A DNA stretch of 64,000 bases from Reyranella sp. (GCA_019750135.1 JAIEOV010000005.1:141460-205459), one strand, 5' to 3'; counted from the first letter of the stretch, positions 48,742 to 58,080 are shown. Notes: generated by a model from the sequence alone, not told the origin. Numbers and translations are program-made.

Positions 48742-51336
48742 TTGTCCCTGGGCACTTCGCTGGTCGGTCGTATCGTCGCGGTCAGCATCCGGCATTCGCT
48801 GATCGTGCTGCTTGCCACGCTTGCGGTGACGGCGGCGGCCCTCGTCTACCTGTCCCAGAACTTCGCCATGACAGCCGAGACCGGCCAGCTGATCTCGCCC
48901 AAGCTGGAATGGCGCAAGCGCGTGATCGAGTTCGACAAGGCCTTCCCGCAACTGCTGAACCTGACCATGATCGTGGTCGACGGCGCGACGCCGGAGCTTG
49001 CCGATGACGGAGCCAAGCGGCTCGCATCCGCCCTGCAACAGCGACCCGATCTTTTCCACAATGTCCGCCAGCCCGATGGCGGCCCGTTTTTCGAGCACAA
49101 CGGCCTGCTGCTGTTGTCCATGGAAGATGTCAGGTCGGTCACGGACGCCCTGATCAAGGTGCAGCCGCTGCTGTCGGCGCTGGCCGCCGATCCCAGCCTT
49201 GCCGGGGCGATGAAGATGCTGAACGTCACCCTGCTGGGCATCGACAGTGGCGACGTGAAGCTCAAGGATATCGAACCCCAGCTCAAGGCGCTGGCGGCAA
49301 CATTCGAGAAGGCAGTGGCCGAAAAGCCGGCCTACTTTTCCTGGCGTACGTTGGTCACCGGCGACACACCTGATCTCGGCGACACGCGACGGCTCATCCT
49401 CGTCCAGCCCGAGCTGGATTACGGCCAGCTGCAGCCAGGCCAGGGCGCGAGCGACGCCATTCGCGCGCTGGCGCGATCGCTGAACTTGGATCCTGCTCAT
49501 GGCGTCACCGTGCGCCTCACCGGCCAGGTGCCGTTGGCGGACGAGGAATTCGCCTCGCTCGCTGACGATGCCGGCCTGATCACGGCCGCCATGGCCGCCG
49601 CGCTGATCGGCATCCTCTGGCTGGCGGTCCGCTCGACGCGCATCACGATTGCGATCATTTGCACCACGGTGATCGGCCTGATCATCACGGCAGCGATCGG
49701 CCTGCTGGCCGTCGGCCGCTTCAACCTCATCTCCGTCGCCTTCATCCCGCTGTTCGTCGGACTCGGCGTCGACTTCAGCATCCAGTTCAGCGTGCGCGCT
49801 CTTGCCGAGCGGCTCGTCCGGCCAAACCTCGAGGCGGCGCTCGCGGCAACCGGCACAGCGATCGGCAAGGCGCTCGCCCTGTCGGCCGCCGCCATCGGCG
49901 TGGGCTTCTTCGCCTTCCTGCCGACCAGCTACATCGGCGTGGCCGAGCTGGGGACGATCGCGGGCCTCGGCATGATCGTCGCCTTCACGCTGACCATTGT
50001 GCTGCTGCCAACGGTCCTGATCCTGCTGCAGGCGCCGCAAGCCGGGATGAAGGAGGTCGGCTTCACCATGCTGGGGCCGGTCGACGATCTCGTGCATCGC
50101 CATCGCCGCGCCGTGCTCGTCGTGGCGGCAGTCGCCGCAGTCGCGGGCGCAGCCCTGCTGCCGCTGCTGCGTTTCGACTACAACCCGCTCAACATGAAGA
50201 GTCCCCGGGTCGAGTCGATGGCGACGCTGCACGACATGCAGCACGATCGCAACTGGAGCATCGACGCCATCAATATCCTGGTGCCGTCGCTTGCCGACGC
50301 GGCGCCGCTGGCGCGCCGCCTGGCCGCCCTCCCGGAAGTGTCCCGCGTCGTCAGCCTCAACAGCTTCGTGCCCGAGAACCAGCAGGAAAAGCTGGTGCTG
50401 ATCGGCGATGCCGTGGACGTGGTCGAGCCCGTGCTCGACGTGGAACCCGCCAAGGCGGCAACGGACGCGGAACTGCAGCAGCGACTCGGGACAACGGCGG
50501 TCGCGCTGCGGCAGGCGGCGGAACACAGCCCGGATGCGGCGGCAGCCGCTTCGGCGCGTCGCCTGGCCGACGTACTCGATCGTCTGAAAGCCGCTACGCC
50601 AGGGGTTCGCGCCGCCGCGGCGGCGGCCGTGGTGACGCCGCTCAAGATCATGCTCGACCAGGTGCGCGCCGAGTTGAAGGCCCAACCGGTCTCCCGCGAG
50701 ACCCTGCCGAAGGAGCTCGTTACCGACTGGACGGCCGTGGACGGGCGCGCCCGGCTGCTGGTCCTGCCCAAGGACGATCACGACGACGCGTCGCTTCGGC
50801 GGTTCGCGCGGGCAGTCCAGTCCGTTGTGCCGGACGCGACCGGATGGCCGATAACCACCGCCGCATCGGGCGAGAGCATCGTCCATGCCTTCCTGCAGGC
50901 GGGGGCCTACTCGTTCGTCGCCATTACGCTGCTGCTGGTCGCCATGCTGCGCCGGGCGCGCGACGTCGTGCTCACCATGCTGCCCGTGATGTTGAGCGGC
51001 CTTCTGACGTTCGGCACTTGCGCGGCCCTCGATCTGCCGCTGAACTACACCAACATCATTGCCTTGCCGCTGCTGTTCGGCGTCGGCGTCGCCTTCAACA
51101 TCTACTTCGTGCTCGCCTGGCGCGCCGGCGAGACAGCCATGCTGCAATCGAGCCTGATGCGCGCCGTGGTGTTCAGCGCCATGACGACCGCGACGGCCTT
51201 TGGCGCGCTCTGGTTGTCGAGCCATCCCGGCACCGCCAGCATGGGCCGGCTGCTGATGATCTCGCTGGGCTGGGAACTGCTCGTCACCCTGCTGTTCCGG
51301 CCGGCGCTGCTGGCGCGACCGCCGGCCACGGATTAG
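48742..51336 (+). CDS. hpnN: Hopanoid transporter of the RND/MMPL type, copy 2
   Basis: The 864-residue product is very similar to the hpnN copy at 31831: the same two-half RND layout with FIPLFVGLGVDFSIQFSVRA, GFFAFLPTSYIGVAELGTIA, IIALPLLFGVGVAFNIYFVL and the same C-terminal LSSHPGTASMGRLLMISLGW. I start at TTG 48742 (SLGTSLVGRIVAVSIRHSLI) since it aligns with the N-terminus of copy 1 and GAGG lies six bases upstream; ATG 48670 would add 24 residues. It diverges from the ferritin-like pair and converges on hpnM copy 1, with three bases between. Confidence 0.92.
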   Translation: MSLGTSLVGRIVAVSIRHSLIVLLATLAVTAAALVYLSQNFAMTAETGQLISPKLEWRKRVIEFDKAFPQLLNLTMIVVDGATPELADDGAKRLASALQQRPDLFHNVRQPDGGPFFEHNGLLLLSMEDVRSVTDALIKVQPLLSALAADPSLAGAMKMLNVTLLGIDSGDVKLKDIEPQLKALAATFEKAVAEKPAYFSWRTLVTGDTPDLGDTRRLILVQPELDYGQLQPGQGASDAIRALARSLNLDPAHGVTVRLTGQVPLADEEFASLADDAGLITAAMAAALIGILWLAVRSTRITIAIICTTVIGLIITAAIGLLAVGRFNLISVAFIPLFVGLGVDFSIQFSVRALAERLVRPNLEAALAATGTAIGKALALSAAAIGVGFFAFLPTSYIGVAELGTIAGLGMIVAFTLTIVLLPTVLILLQAPQAGMKEVGFTMLGPVDDLVHRHRRAVLVVAAVAAVAGAALLPLLRFDYNPLNMKSPRVESMATLHDMQHDRNWSIDAINILVPSLADAAPLARRLAALPEVSRVVSLNSFVPENQQEKLVLIGDAVDVVEPVLDVEPAKAATDAELQQRLGTTAVALRQAAEHSPDAAAAASARRLADVLDRLKAATPGVRAAAAAAVVTPLKIMLDQVRAELKAQPVSRETLPKELVTDWTAVDGRARLLVLPKDDHDDASLRRFARAVQSVVPDATGWPITTAASGESIVHAFLQAGAYSFVAITLLLVAMLRRARDVVLTMLPVMLSGLLTFGTCAALDLPLNYTNIIALPLLFGVGVAFNIYFVLAWRAGETAMLQSSLMRAVVFSAMTTATAFGALWLSSHPGTASMGRLLMISLGWELLVTLLFRPALLARPPATD

Positions 51337-51339
51337 AGG

Positions 51340-51966
51340 CTAGCGCTTCGCGCGGGCTTCCAATTCGTCGATCAGCGCTTCGACCGAGCCGCCGTGATTG
51401 CGGATGTAGGAAACGAAATCCGCCCGCCGGGTCATGGTCATGCTGACACCCTCGGTCCTGACGTCGACGATGCGCAGGCCCCGGCCTTCATTCCGTACTT
51501 CCCATTGGACAGTGACCGGATCGCCGCTGGTCTGGGTGAGCTTGCTGTCGACAATGGACGCGCCGCTTCCCCGGGGGGTGATGCGGCCCACGGTGATCGT
51601 CTGGCCGCGGTATGACCCGAAGCGCTCGGCGTAGGACCGCGCCTCCACGCTGGCCGAAGCCTTGAGGAAGCGCTGGCGTTGCTCGGGCGTGGTCTTGTCC
51701 CAATAGTTGCCGAGCGTCGAGCGGCCCATGTAGGCGAGATCGAAATAGGATTCCAGGACGCGCCGGATGCCGGCCTCGCGCGCCGGGCCGGCGTTGCCCT
51801 TGGCCACCTCGATCGCCTGGTTCGCTGCGTTCTGGACGAGCTGGGCGGCGGGATCCTGTTCGGCTAGCGCCTTCCCGGGCGCGGCAAGGCCAGAACCTGT
51901 AAGGGCGACCGCGGCTACGCCGATGGTCAAACGCAGCACGCTTCGACGGCGGACGAACGACGACAC
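51340..51966 (-). CDS. hpnM: HpnM/MlaC-like periplasmic lipid-binding protein, copy 1
   Basis: The 208-residue product starts at GTG 51966 with AGGAG eight bases upstream. It has a signal peptide (VLRLTIGVAAVALTGSGLAA) followed by an MlaC/Ttg2D fold: FDLAYMGRSTLGNYWDKTTP, FLKASASVEARSYAERFGSY, and FVSYIRNHGGSVEALIDELE. HpnM is the periplasmic partner in hopanoid loci and probably carries lipid between membranes. It is nearly the same as the copy at 53642 in DNA and protein. Confidence 0.92.
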   Translation of the reverse strand: MSSFVRRRSVLRLTIGVAAVALTGSGLAAPGKALAEQDPAAQLVQNAANQAIEVAKGNAGPAREAGIRRVLESYFDLAYMGRSTLGNYWDKTTPEQRQRFLKASASVEARSYAERFGSYRGQTITVGRITPRGSGASIVDSKLTQTSGDPVTVQWEVRNEGRGLRIVDVRTEGVSMTMTRRADFVSYIRNHGGSVEALIDELEARAKR

Positions 51967-52087
51967 TGAATCTCTCCTGCCCCTTGGTGCATGCGGCCAG
52001 GACATAATACTACTTCGCGATTGGGGCTCAAAGGCGACTCAGGAGAGTTGAAGCGCGCGCTTTGCATCCTGGACGCTAGAGTGGCAA

Positions 52088-53632
52088 TTGTCGTCGGGAT
52101 CACATGTGGAGAGCATTCTGCTGTTTCGTCCTGCCATATGGCTCGCTCTTCTCACGGCCGCGCTGCATTTGTTCGCGAATGGCGACTATGGCTACCACCG
52201 CGACGAGCTTTATTTCATCATCTGCGGTCAACGCCCGGACTGGGGCTACGTCGACCAGCCGCCTTTGGTCCCGCTGCTCGCCTCGCTCATGCACGGCCTG
52301 TTCCCCAACTCGCTGACGATGTTTCGTTTGATCCCGGCGCTGGCTCATGCAGGCACCGTTGCGCTCACGGCCGAAACGGCCCGCAAGCTCGGCGGCGGCA
52401 GCTGGGCCCAGCTGCTCGCCGGCATGGCGGCCTTGTTGTGCCCGCTGCTGCTTGCTTTCGGGACGATTTTCTACACGGACTCGCTTCAACCGATCGCCTG
52501 GTCGCTCTGTGCCTATGCGCTCATCAGCATCGTCCGCGACGACAATGAACGCTGGTGGCTCCCGATCGGCGTGGTGATTGGCCTCGCGTTCATGGCCAAA
52601 TACACCATCGCGTTCTGGGTCGCTGCTCTCCTGGTTGGCCTGGTCCTGTCATCGGCGCGCGGCCGACTTGCCCGCCCAGGCCCCTATGTCGCTGCGGTGG
52701 TCGCCGGCCTCATCGTTTTGCCCAACTTGTTTTGGCAATGGGCTCATGGATGGCCGTTTCTCGAATTCGGCGCAGCCCTGGTTGAAGGTAACGAAGTCGT
52801 GCAGGCGCCTTGGACCTTTGTGTTGATCCAGATACGCGATCTCAACCCGGTTACGGCACCAATCTGGCTCGCGGGCCTTGCGGCGTTCGCGTTTTGGCGT
52901 CGGTTTGCGGACCTTCGCGCCATCGCCATCGCGTACGTGCTCGTGCTTGCGGCGATGATCGCGCTCCACGCCAAATCGTATTACGCAACCGGCGCCTATC
53001 CCGTTCTCTTCGCCGGTGGAGCCGTGGCATGGGAGGCGTGGCTCGCGTCCCGACGGCTGCGCGCGGCGCTGCTTGCCGGCTTTGTGCTGTTCAGCTTGCC
53101 ACTGGTCCCCTTCGTCGTTCCCCTGCTTCCCATTGAGCGTTTCGCTGCCTATCAAGGCTTTCTCGGTGTCACCCCGGAAGGCACCGATAAGAAGATGGCG
53201 TTCGGCCGTCTGCCGCAACTCTATGCCGAGATGTTTGGCTGGCGCGACCTCGCCGCCCTGGTCGGCCATGCCTATCGATCATTGTCGCCAGAAGAACGAG
53301 CGGATGCGGTTTTCTTTGCGAGCAACTACGGGGAGGCGGCGGCCGTCGACTTCTTTGGGAAGCCTTGGGGCCTGCCACCCTCAATCAGCGCGCATAACAA
53401 CTATTACCTCTGGGGTCCGCGCGGACATGTCGGAGACGTCGTCATACACGCGGGAGGCCGCCGCGAGGACCTGCTCAAGGTCTACGCCTCAGTCGAGGCA
53501 GTGGGCAAAACCGACAACCCTTGGGCACTTCCCCTCGAGACCGGTCTCGCGATCTGGATTGGCAGGGGAAGGTTCAAGAAGCTGGATGACGACTGGTCGA
53601 AGTTGAAGCACTACCATTGCAACCCGTGTTGA
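52088..53632 (+). CDS. GT39-family (ArnT/PMT-like) glycosyltransferase
   Basis: The 514-residue product has about ten membrane helices and the loop typical of PMT_2/ArnT enzymes (GDYGYHRDELYFIICGQRPD, GYVDQPPLVPLLA), with the D-E motif after the first helix. These enzymes use undecaprenyl- or dolichyl-linked sugars to modify lipid A, proteins or other lipids on the periplasmic side. It lies between the two hpnM copies and is opposite in strand. Its codons have more A and T in third positions than its neighbours. The start is TTG 52088 or GTG 52106. The C-terminal region (about 380-510) is soluble and periplasmic. Confidence 0.87.
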   Translation: MSSGSHVESILLFRPAIWLALLTAALHLFANGDYGYHRDELYFIICGQRPDWGYVDQPPLVPLLASLMHGLFPNSLTMFRLIPALAHAGTVALTAETARKLGGGSWAQLLAGMAALLCPLLLAFGTIFYTDSLQPIAWSLCAYALISIVRDDNERWWLPIGVVIGLAFMAKYTIAFWVAALLVGLVLSSARGRLARPGPYVAAVVAGLIVLPNLFWQWAHGWPFLEFGAALVEGNEVVQAPWTFVLIQIRDLNPVTAPIWLAGLAAFAFWRRFADLRAIAIAYVLVLAAMIALHAKSYYATGAYPVLFAGGAVAWEAWLASRRLRAALLAGFVLFSLPLVPFVVPLLPIERFAAYQGFLGVTPEGTDKKMAFGRLPQLYAEMFGWRDLAALVGHAYRSLSPEERADAVFFASNYGEAAAVDFFGKPWGLPPSISAHNNYYLWGPRGHVGDVVIHAGGRREDLLKVYASVEAVGKTDNPWALPLETGLAIWIGRGRFKKLDDDWSKLKHYHCNPC

Positions 53633-53641
53633 GCGAAGCGG

Positions 53642-54271
53642 TCACCGCTTCGCGCGGGCTTCCAGTTCATCGATCAGCGCCTCGACCTCGCCGCCGTGAT
53701 TGCGGATGTAGGAAACGAAATCCGCCCGCCGGGTCATGGTCATGCTGACGCCCTCGGTCTTCACGTCGACGATGCGTGGGCCCTGGCCTTCATTGCGCAC
53801 CTCCCATTGGACGGTGACCGGATCGCCGCTGGTCTGGGTGAGCTTGCTGTCGACGATGGACACGCCGTTTGCCCGGGGGGTGATGCGACCCACGGTAATC
53901 GTCTGGCCGCGGTATGAACCGAAGCGCTCGGCGTAGGAGCGCGCCTCCACGCTTGCCGAGGCCTTGAGGAAGCGTTGGCGCTGCTCGGGCGTGGTCTTGT
54001 CCCAATAGCTGCCGAGCGTCGAGCGGCCCATGTAGGCGAGATCGAAATAGGATTCCAGGACGCGCCGGATGCCGGCCTCGCGTGTCGGGCCGGCATTGAC
54101 TCTGGCGACCTCGATCGCCTGGTTCGCCGCGCTCTGGACGAGCTGGGCGGCGGGATCCTGTTCGGCCAGCGCCTGCCCGGCCCCCACGACCGCAAGGCCG
54201 GGAACAGTGGCGGCGACAGCGGCGACGGTCGCCAGACGCAGGACGTTTCGACGGTGAACGAACGACGACAC
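53642..54271 (-). CDS. hpnM: HpnM/MlaC-like periplasmic lipid-binding protein, copy 2
   Basis: The 209-residue product starts at GTG 54271, by analogy with copy 1, after AAGGAGAG; GTG 54286 is possible. The signal peptide differs most (VLRLATVAAVAATVPGLAVV); the mature part (from AEQDPAAQLVQSAANQAIEV) differs from copy 1 at few positions. All MlaC-like motifs are kept. It seems to be a functional duplicate, with the GT39 gene placed between the two. Confidence 0.92.
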   Translation of the reverse strand: MSSFVHRRNVLRLATVAAVAATVPGLAVVGAGQALAEQDPAAQLVQSAANQAIEVARVNAGPTREAGIRRVLESYFDLAYMGRSTLGSYWDKTTPEQRQRFLKASASVEARSYAERFGSYRGQTITVGRITPRANGVSIVDSKLTQTSGDPVTVQWEVRNEGQGPRIVDVKTEGVSMTMTRRADFVSYIRNHGGEVEALIDELEARAKR

Positions 54272-54402
54272 GAATCTCTCCTTCACGGGCCCTTCACGGT
54301 TCGACCGGGCGTCATTTAGAGCATCGCCCTGTCGAAACAAGTAGCCGTGGCATCTTGGCGCCGAAGGTGTGGTCGCCCAGCAACAGGAACTGTGCCCCCA
54401 TT

Positions 54403-54421
54403 GAGGCCTAAAGGCGGCCTC
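54403..54421. repeat. Short inverted repeat upstream of the response regulator
   Basis: GAGGCC (54403-54408) and GGCCTC (54416-54421) face each other across seven bases in the 241-base gap before the response-regulator gene. It could be an operator. I see nothing else definite in this gap. Confidence 0.3.
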
Positions 54422-54512
54422 ACTGAGCCCTCGCCCAATCCGCCGGAATCCTCGACGAACCACAACCCGGCAGCCTTATTCTTGCGTGGCTTGTGCCCCA
54501 ATTCTCCACGTC

Positions 54513-55235
54513 ATGAGTCTGGTCCTGGTCGACGACGACGAGCTCTATCGCGAGACGCTGGCGGCGGAGCTCGGCGATCACGGCTTCAAGGTGCACGCTT
54601 TCGCCGACGGCGAATCCTGCCTCGCCGCCCTGGCGCAAGGCCTCGCGGCCGAGCTTGTATTGCTCGACTGGACGCTGCCTCGGCTGCAGGGCCTGGACGT
54701 GCTGCGGCAACTGCGCGCGCGGGACCGAGACCTGCCGGTCATTGTCCTGACCGGCCGCTCGCCGGTGCAGCGCGAGCTCGCCGCGCTGCAGGGCGGCGCC
54801 ATCGACTTCGTCGACAAGGCGCGAGGCGTCGACGTGCTGGTGCCGCGCTTGCGCCTGCTCGTGCCGACCGACGTCGTCCGGCCGCCCGCAAGCGCGCCGG
54901 AACAGGAGCCGGTCACCTGCGGGCCCCTTCTGTTGCTGCCGCACAAGGGGCGGGCCGAATGGCGCGGCCGCGAGGTCGGGCTCACCGTCGCCGAGCTTCG
55001 GATCGTCGGCATGCTGGTGGCCAATGCCGGCCAGCCCGTGACGTATCGTGCGATCTACGACCAGGTGCACTATGCGGGCTTCGCCGCGGGCGACGGCGAA
55101 CGCGGCTTCGAGCTGAACGTGCGCACCATCATCAAGCGGCTGCGCCGCAAGTTCCAGGCGATCGATCCCGACTTCCGCGCCATCCGCAGCATCACGCGGC
55201 TGGGGTATGCGTGGGACGCGGATCCTAGTCCTTGA
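54513..55235 (+). CDS. OmpR-family response regulator
   Basis: The 240-residue product has a receiver domain (about 1-110) with LVLVDDDELYRETL, the phosphorylated Asp in LVLLDWTLPRLQG, LTGRS and the Lys in FVDKARG. A winged-helix DNA-binding domain follows (about 140-235: LTVAELRIVGMLVANAG, FELNVRTIIKRLRRKFQAID, RSITRLGYAWD). No sensor kinase lies beside it, so it is an orphan regulator in this window. ATG 54513 lacks a clear binding site, but it is where the receiver fold starts. Confidence 0.88.
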   Translation: MSLVLVDDDELYRETLAAELGDHGFKVHAFADGESCLAALAQGLAAELVLLDWTLPRLQGLDVLRQLRARDRDLPVIVLTGRSPVQRELAALQGGAIDFVDKARGVDVLVPRLRLLVPTDVVRPPASAPEQEPVTCGPLLLLPHKGRAEWRGREVGLTVAELRIVGMLVANAGQPVTYRAIYDQVHYAGFAAGDGERGFELNVRTIIKRLRRKFQAIDPDFRAIRSITRLGYAWDADPSP

Positions 55236-55404
55236 CCACGTTGCGGCCCGGCGCGAGGTGCTTCATCTGCTCGCTCTTCAGTCGGAATATCGCCGCACAC
55301 TTCGGGCAGTGAATCGGTCCGTTCTTGTCGAGCTCCGCCTTCGAGACGGAGAAGGCGTGATGACAACTATGACAAGTGAATGGCAGCTGTAGAATCTCGC
55401 GCAT
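55225..55404 (-). CDS. Small zinc-ribbon protein
   Basis: I translated this 59-residue leftward frame by hand. It reads MREILQLPFTCHSCHHAFSV, then HCPKCAAIFRLKSEQ and ends VVKD. Two C-x-x-C pairs (TCHSCH and HCPKC) 20 residues apart form a typical zinc ribbon. It could bind nucleic acid or regulate. The 3' end overlaps the end of the response-regulator gene by 11 bases. Confidence 0.65.
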   Translation of the reverse strand: MREILQLPFTCHSCHHAFSVSKAELDKNGPIHCPKCAAIFRLKSEQMKHLAPGRNVVKD

Positions 55405-55479
55405 CGCTCGGCCCCCGACGCCATTCGGCCGACGGGGTGCGCTTTGTCAATGCGCGTCACAGCTTTGCCTCGGGTCAGG

Positions 55480-56463
55480 TCACTGCGGCTTCAACAGCCC
55501 CTTGGCCGCGAGGTCGCCGAGCGCCGCCTCGTCGGTCTTCTGGAAGGCTGCAAACTCCTCGGGCGTCGAGGGGCGTACGGTGGCGCCGAGCTCGGTGAAC
55601 TTCTGGCGCACCGCGGGCTCGTTCAGCACGGCGACGGTGGCGGCGTTCAGCGCATCGATGATCGCCTTGGGCGTGCCGGCGCGGACGTAGAGGCCGAGCG
55701 TCGTGCCGCCATCGAACGGCGTGGCGCCGACTTCGGCCAGGGTCGGCACGTCGGGCAGCTCGGGCACGCGCTTGTCGCCGACGACGACCAGGGCGCGCAG
55801 CTTGCCCGACTGCAGATGAGGCAGCGAGCTCGAGAGCTGGTCGACATAGGCGTCGATCTGCCCGGCCAGCACGTCGTTCAGGCCGACGCCCGAGCCGCGA
55901 TAGGGCACGATGTTGAAGGAGACCTTCTCGGTCTGCTCCAGGCGCAGGATGTCGGTGTGATTGGGCGTGCCGTTGCCGGCATGGCCGACGCTGATCGTGC
56001 CCGGCGCGGCCTTGGCCGCGGCCAAAAGCTCGGCCCAGCTCTTGAAGCGGCTGTTGGCCGGCACGTCGACGATCATCGGCACGGTGCTGAGCAGGCTGAC
56101 CGGCGCGAAGTCGGCCAGCATCGAGGGCTTGCCCGCCATCAGCGGCGAGACATAGAGCGTGCCGGGTGTGCCGATCACCAAAGTGTAGCCGTCGGCCGGC
56201 GCCTGCAGCACCAGTTCCTGGCCGACCACGCCGCCCGCGCCCGGGCGGTTGTCGACGATGACCGACTGGCCGAAGCGGCGCTGCAGCCCCTCGCCCACGA
56301 GCCGCGCGGTGATGTCGGCATTGCCACCGGCGGCGAAGGGAACGATGAAGCGGATCTGCTTGGTCGGCCAAGCTTGGGCCCGAGCACCGCTGCCTGCGGC
56401 CGTTACTACCAAGGGGAGCGCAACACCTGCTGCAAGAACCGACCGACGCTTGATCACCACCAT
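55480..56463 (-). CDS. Tripartite tricarboxylate transporter (Bug) substrate-binding protein 1
   Basis: The 327-residue product has a signal peptide (RRSVLAAGVALPLVVTAAGS) and the Bug-family fold: WPTKQIRFIVPFAAGGNADI, FGQSVIVDNRPGAGGVVGQE, then VPELPDVPTLAEVGATPFDG. It binds a carboxylate-type ligand in the periplasm. No TctA/TctB membrane genes are present. It is followed by a paralog at 56568. Confidence 0.92.
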   Translation of the reverse strand: MVVIKRRSVLAAGVALPLVVTAAGSGARAQAWPTKQIRFIVPFAAGGNADITARLVGEGLQRRFGQSVIVDNRPGAGGVVGQELVLQAPADGYTLVIGTPGTLYVSPLMAGKPSMLADFAPVSLLSTVPMIVDVPANSRFKSWAELLAAAKAAPGTISVGHAGNGTPNHTDILRLEQTEKVSFNIVPYRGSGVGLNDVLAGQIDAYVDQLSSSLPHLQSGKLRALVVVGDKRVPELPDVPTLAEVGATPFDGGTTLGLYVRAGTPKAIIDALNAATVAVLNEPAVRQKFTELGATVRPSTPEEFAAFQKTDEAALGDLAAKGLLKPQ

Positions 56464-56567
56464 GCTCCTCCACGCGACGCGCGCGGAACAATCGGTCAGC
56501 GTGGCGGGCCTGTCATGCCGAATGCGCCAGCGCTTCCGCGGCTCGGCATCCGGCGTCGCGTAGCGAG

Positions 56568-57551
56568 CTATTCCGGCTTCAGCCCGATCTCCTTCAGCAC
56601 GGCCAGCATCACCTCGGTGTCGCGCTTGAAGCGGGCGTTGGTCGCCTCGAAGCTGAGCGGGCCGACGATCAGGTAGTTCTCCAGCAGCTGCTTCACCTTG
56701 GCGTCGGTGCCGGCCTCGATCAGCGTGTCGGACAGCTTCTTCACGATCTCCTTCGGGGTCGCCGACGGGACGGCGAAGGCGGCGAAGGCGCGCGTCTCGT
56801 AGGAGCCGCCGACCGCGCCCTGCTCCGTCATGGTCGCCACGTCGGGATAGGCCGGCAGCCGGTCGCCGACGACGGCAATGATTTTACCTTTGCCCGAGGC
56901 GATCACCGGCGCGGCCGCGGCAGGGCTGCCCGACGCGCCGTCGAGCTGCTGGGCCGCGAGGTCGGCGAACATCGCCGCCTCGCCGCGATACTGCACGACC
57001 TCGACCTTCAGGCCGTACTGCTTGGCCATGGTCTCGATCAGTACGTGCGGGGTCGAGCCGGGGCCGTAGGCGCCCCAGTTGAGCTTGTCGACCTTCTTCG
57101 AGTACTCGATGAACTGCTTGAGATTCGTCGCGCCGGTCTTCTCGGCCGCCAGCACCGGCCCGCCGATGCTGGTCGTCATCGTGAGGTAGGTGAAGTCCTT
57201 CTCCGGATCGTACGGCAGGTCCTTCACCGTGACGCGGTTCTGGATCAGCGAGGAGGAGATCGTGCACAGGATCGTGTAGCCGTCGGGCGCCGCGCGCTTG
57301 ACCTCGGCGACGCCGATGGTGCCGCCGGCGCCGCCCTTGTTCTCGACCACGACCGACTGGCCGAGCTTGCGCGAGAGGAAATCGCCGAACGAGCGCGCGA
57401 TGCCGTCGGTCTGGCCGCCGGCCGGATAAGGCACGACGATGCGGATCGGCTTCGACGGGAAGCCGGCCTGCGCCGATGCGTTGGTGAACAAGGCGGGTGC
57501 CGCCAGAAGACCTGCACTGCCCGCGATGAGGCGGCGCCGCGTCGAATTCAC
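56568..57551 (-). CDS. Tripartite tricarboxylate transporter (Bug) substrate-binding protein 2
   Basis: The 327-residue product starts at GTG 57551 with GGAGG nine bases upstream; a TTG 21 bases earlier is in frame but less well placed. The signal peptide is RRRLIAGSAGLLAAPALFTN. The Bug fold follows: FPSKPIRIVVPYPAGGQTDG, VVVENKGGAGGTIGVAEVKR, and DVATMTEQGAVGGSYETRAF. It has the same orientation as its paralog, separated by 104 bases. Confidence 0.92.
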   Translation of the reverse strand: MNSTRRRLIAGSAGLLAAPALFTNASAQAGFPSKPIRIVVPYPAGGQTDGIARSFGDFLSRKLGQSVVVENKGGAGGTIGVAEVKRAAPDGYTILCTISSSLIQNRVTVKDLPYDPEKDFTYLTMTTSIGGPVLAAEKTGATNLKQFIEYSKKVDKLNWGAYGPGSTPHVLIETMAKQYGLKVEVVQYRGEAAMFADLAAQQLDGASGSPAAAAPVIASGKGKIIAVVGDRLPAYPDVATMTEQGAVGGSYETRAFAAFAVPSATPKEIVKKLSDTLIEAGTDAKVKQLLENYLIVGPLSFEATNARFKRDTEVMLAVLKEIGLKPE

Positions 57552-57609
57552 TGTTTCTTCCTCCCTGTTCAATGGGAGAAATCTAGTTCAGTTGGTGTGA
57601 GACCGGCAA

Positions 57610-58080
57610 TCACGCAGCAGCGCGGTTGCCCACATCGTGGAGGCTGGGTCGCATCGCATGGCGGGCGAGCTCCAAAGTCGCCAGCGCGATCGGCAAGGTG
57701 AAGCGGCGCGGGCCCGCGCTTCCCGGATTGAGGTAGAGCACGCCGTCGACGGTCTCGATCTTCGGTTGGTGCGAATGACCCGATACGACCACGTCGATGC
57801 CGGCCGCCACGGGGTCGAGGTCCAGCTCTTTGAGATTGTGCAGCACATAGAAGAACCGGCCGCCGAGCTTCACGAACTCCGTCGCGGGATAGACGGCCGC
57901 CCAGTCGCCGCGATCGACGTTACCCTTGATCGCCGTCACCGGCGCAATGCGGCGCAGCCCCTCGATCACCTCGGGCGCACCGATGTCACCGGCATGGATG
58001 ATATGGTCGACCCCGGCCAGCCGTTCGACGGCCTCGGGCCGCAGGAGACCGTGCGTGTCGGAGATGATGCCAATCATCAT
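57610..58080 (-). CDS. YfcE/MJ0936-type metallophosphodiesterase
   Basis: The 156-residue product has all five metal-binding blocks of the calcineurin-like family: IGIISDTHGLLRPEA (D-x-H), IIHAGDIGAPEVI (G-D), AIKGNVDRGDW (G-N-x-D), YVLHNLKELD (altered H block) and VVSGHSHQPKI (G-H-x-H). It hydrolyses phosphodiesters; the natural substrate is unknown. ATG 58080 or 58077 can start it; a longer frame lacks a site. It lies 58 bases upstream of Bug protein 2. Confidence 0.88.
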   Translation of the reverse strand: MMIGIISDTHGLLRPEAVERLAGVDHIIHAGDIGAPEVIEGLRRIAPVTAIKGNVDRGDWAAVYPATEFVKLGGRFFYVLHNLKELDLDPVAAGIDVVVSGHSHQPKIETVDGVLYLNPGSAGPRRFTLPIALATLELARHAMRPSLHDVGNRAAA

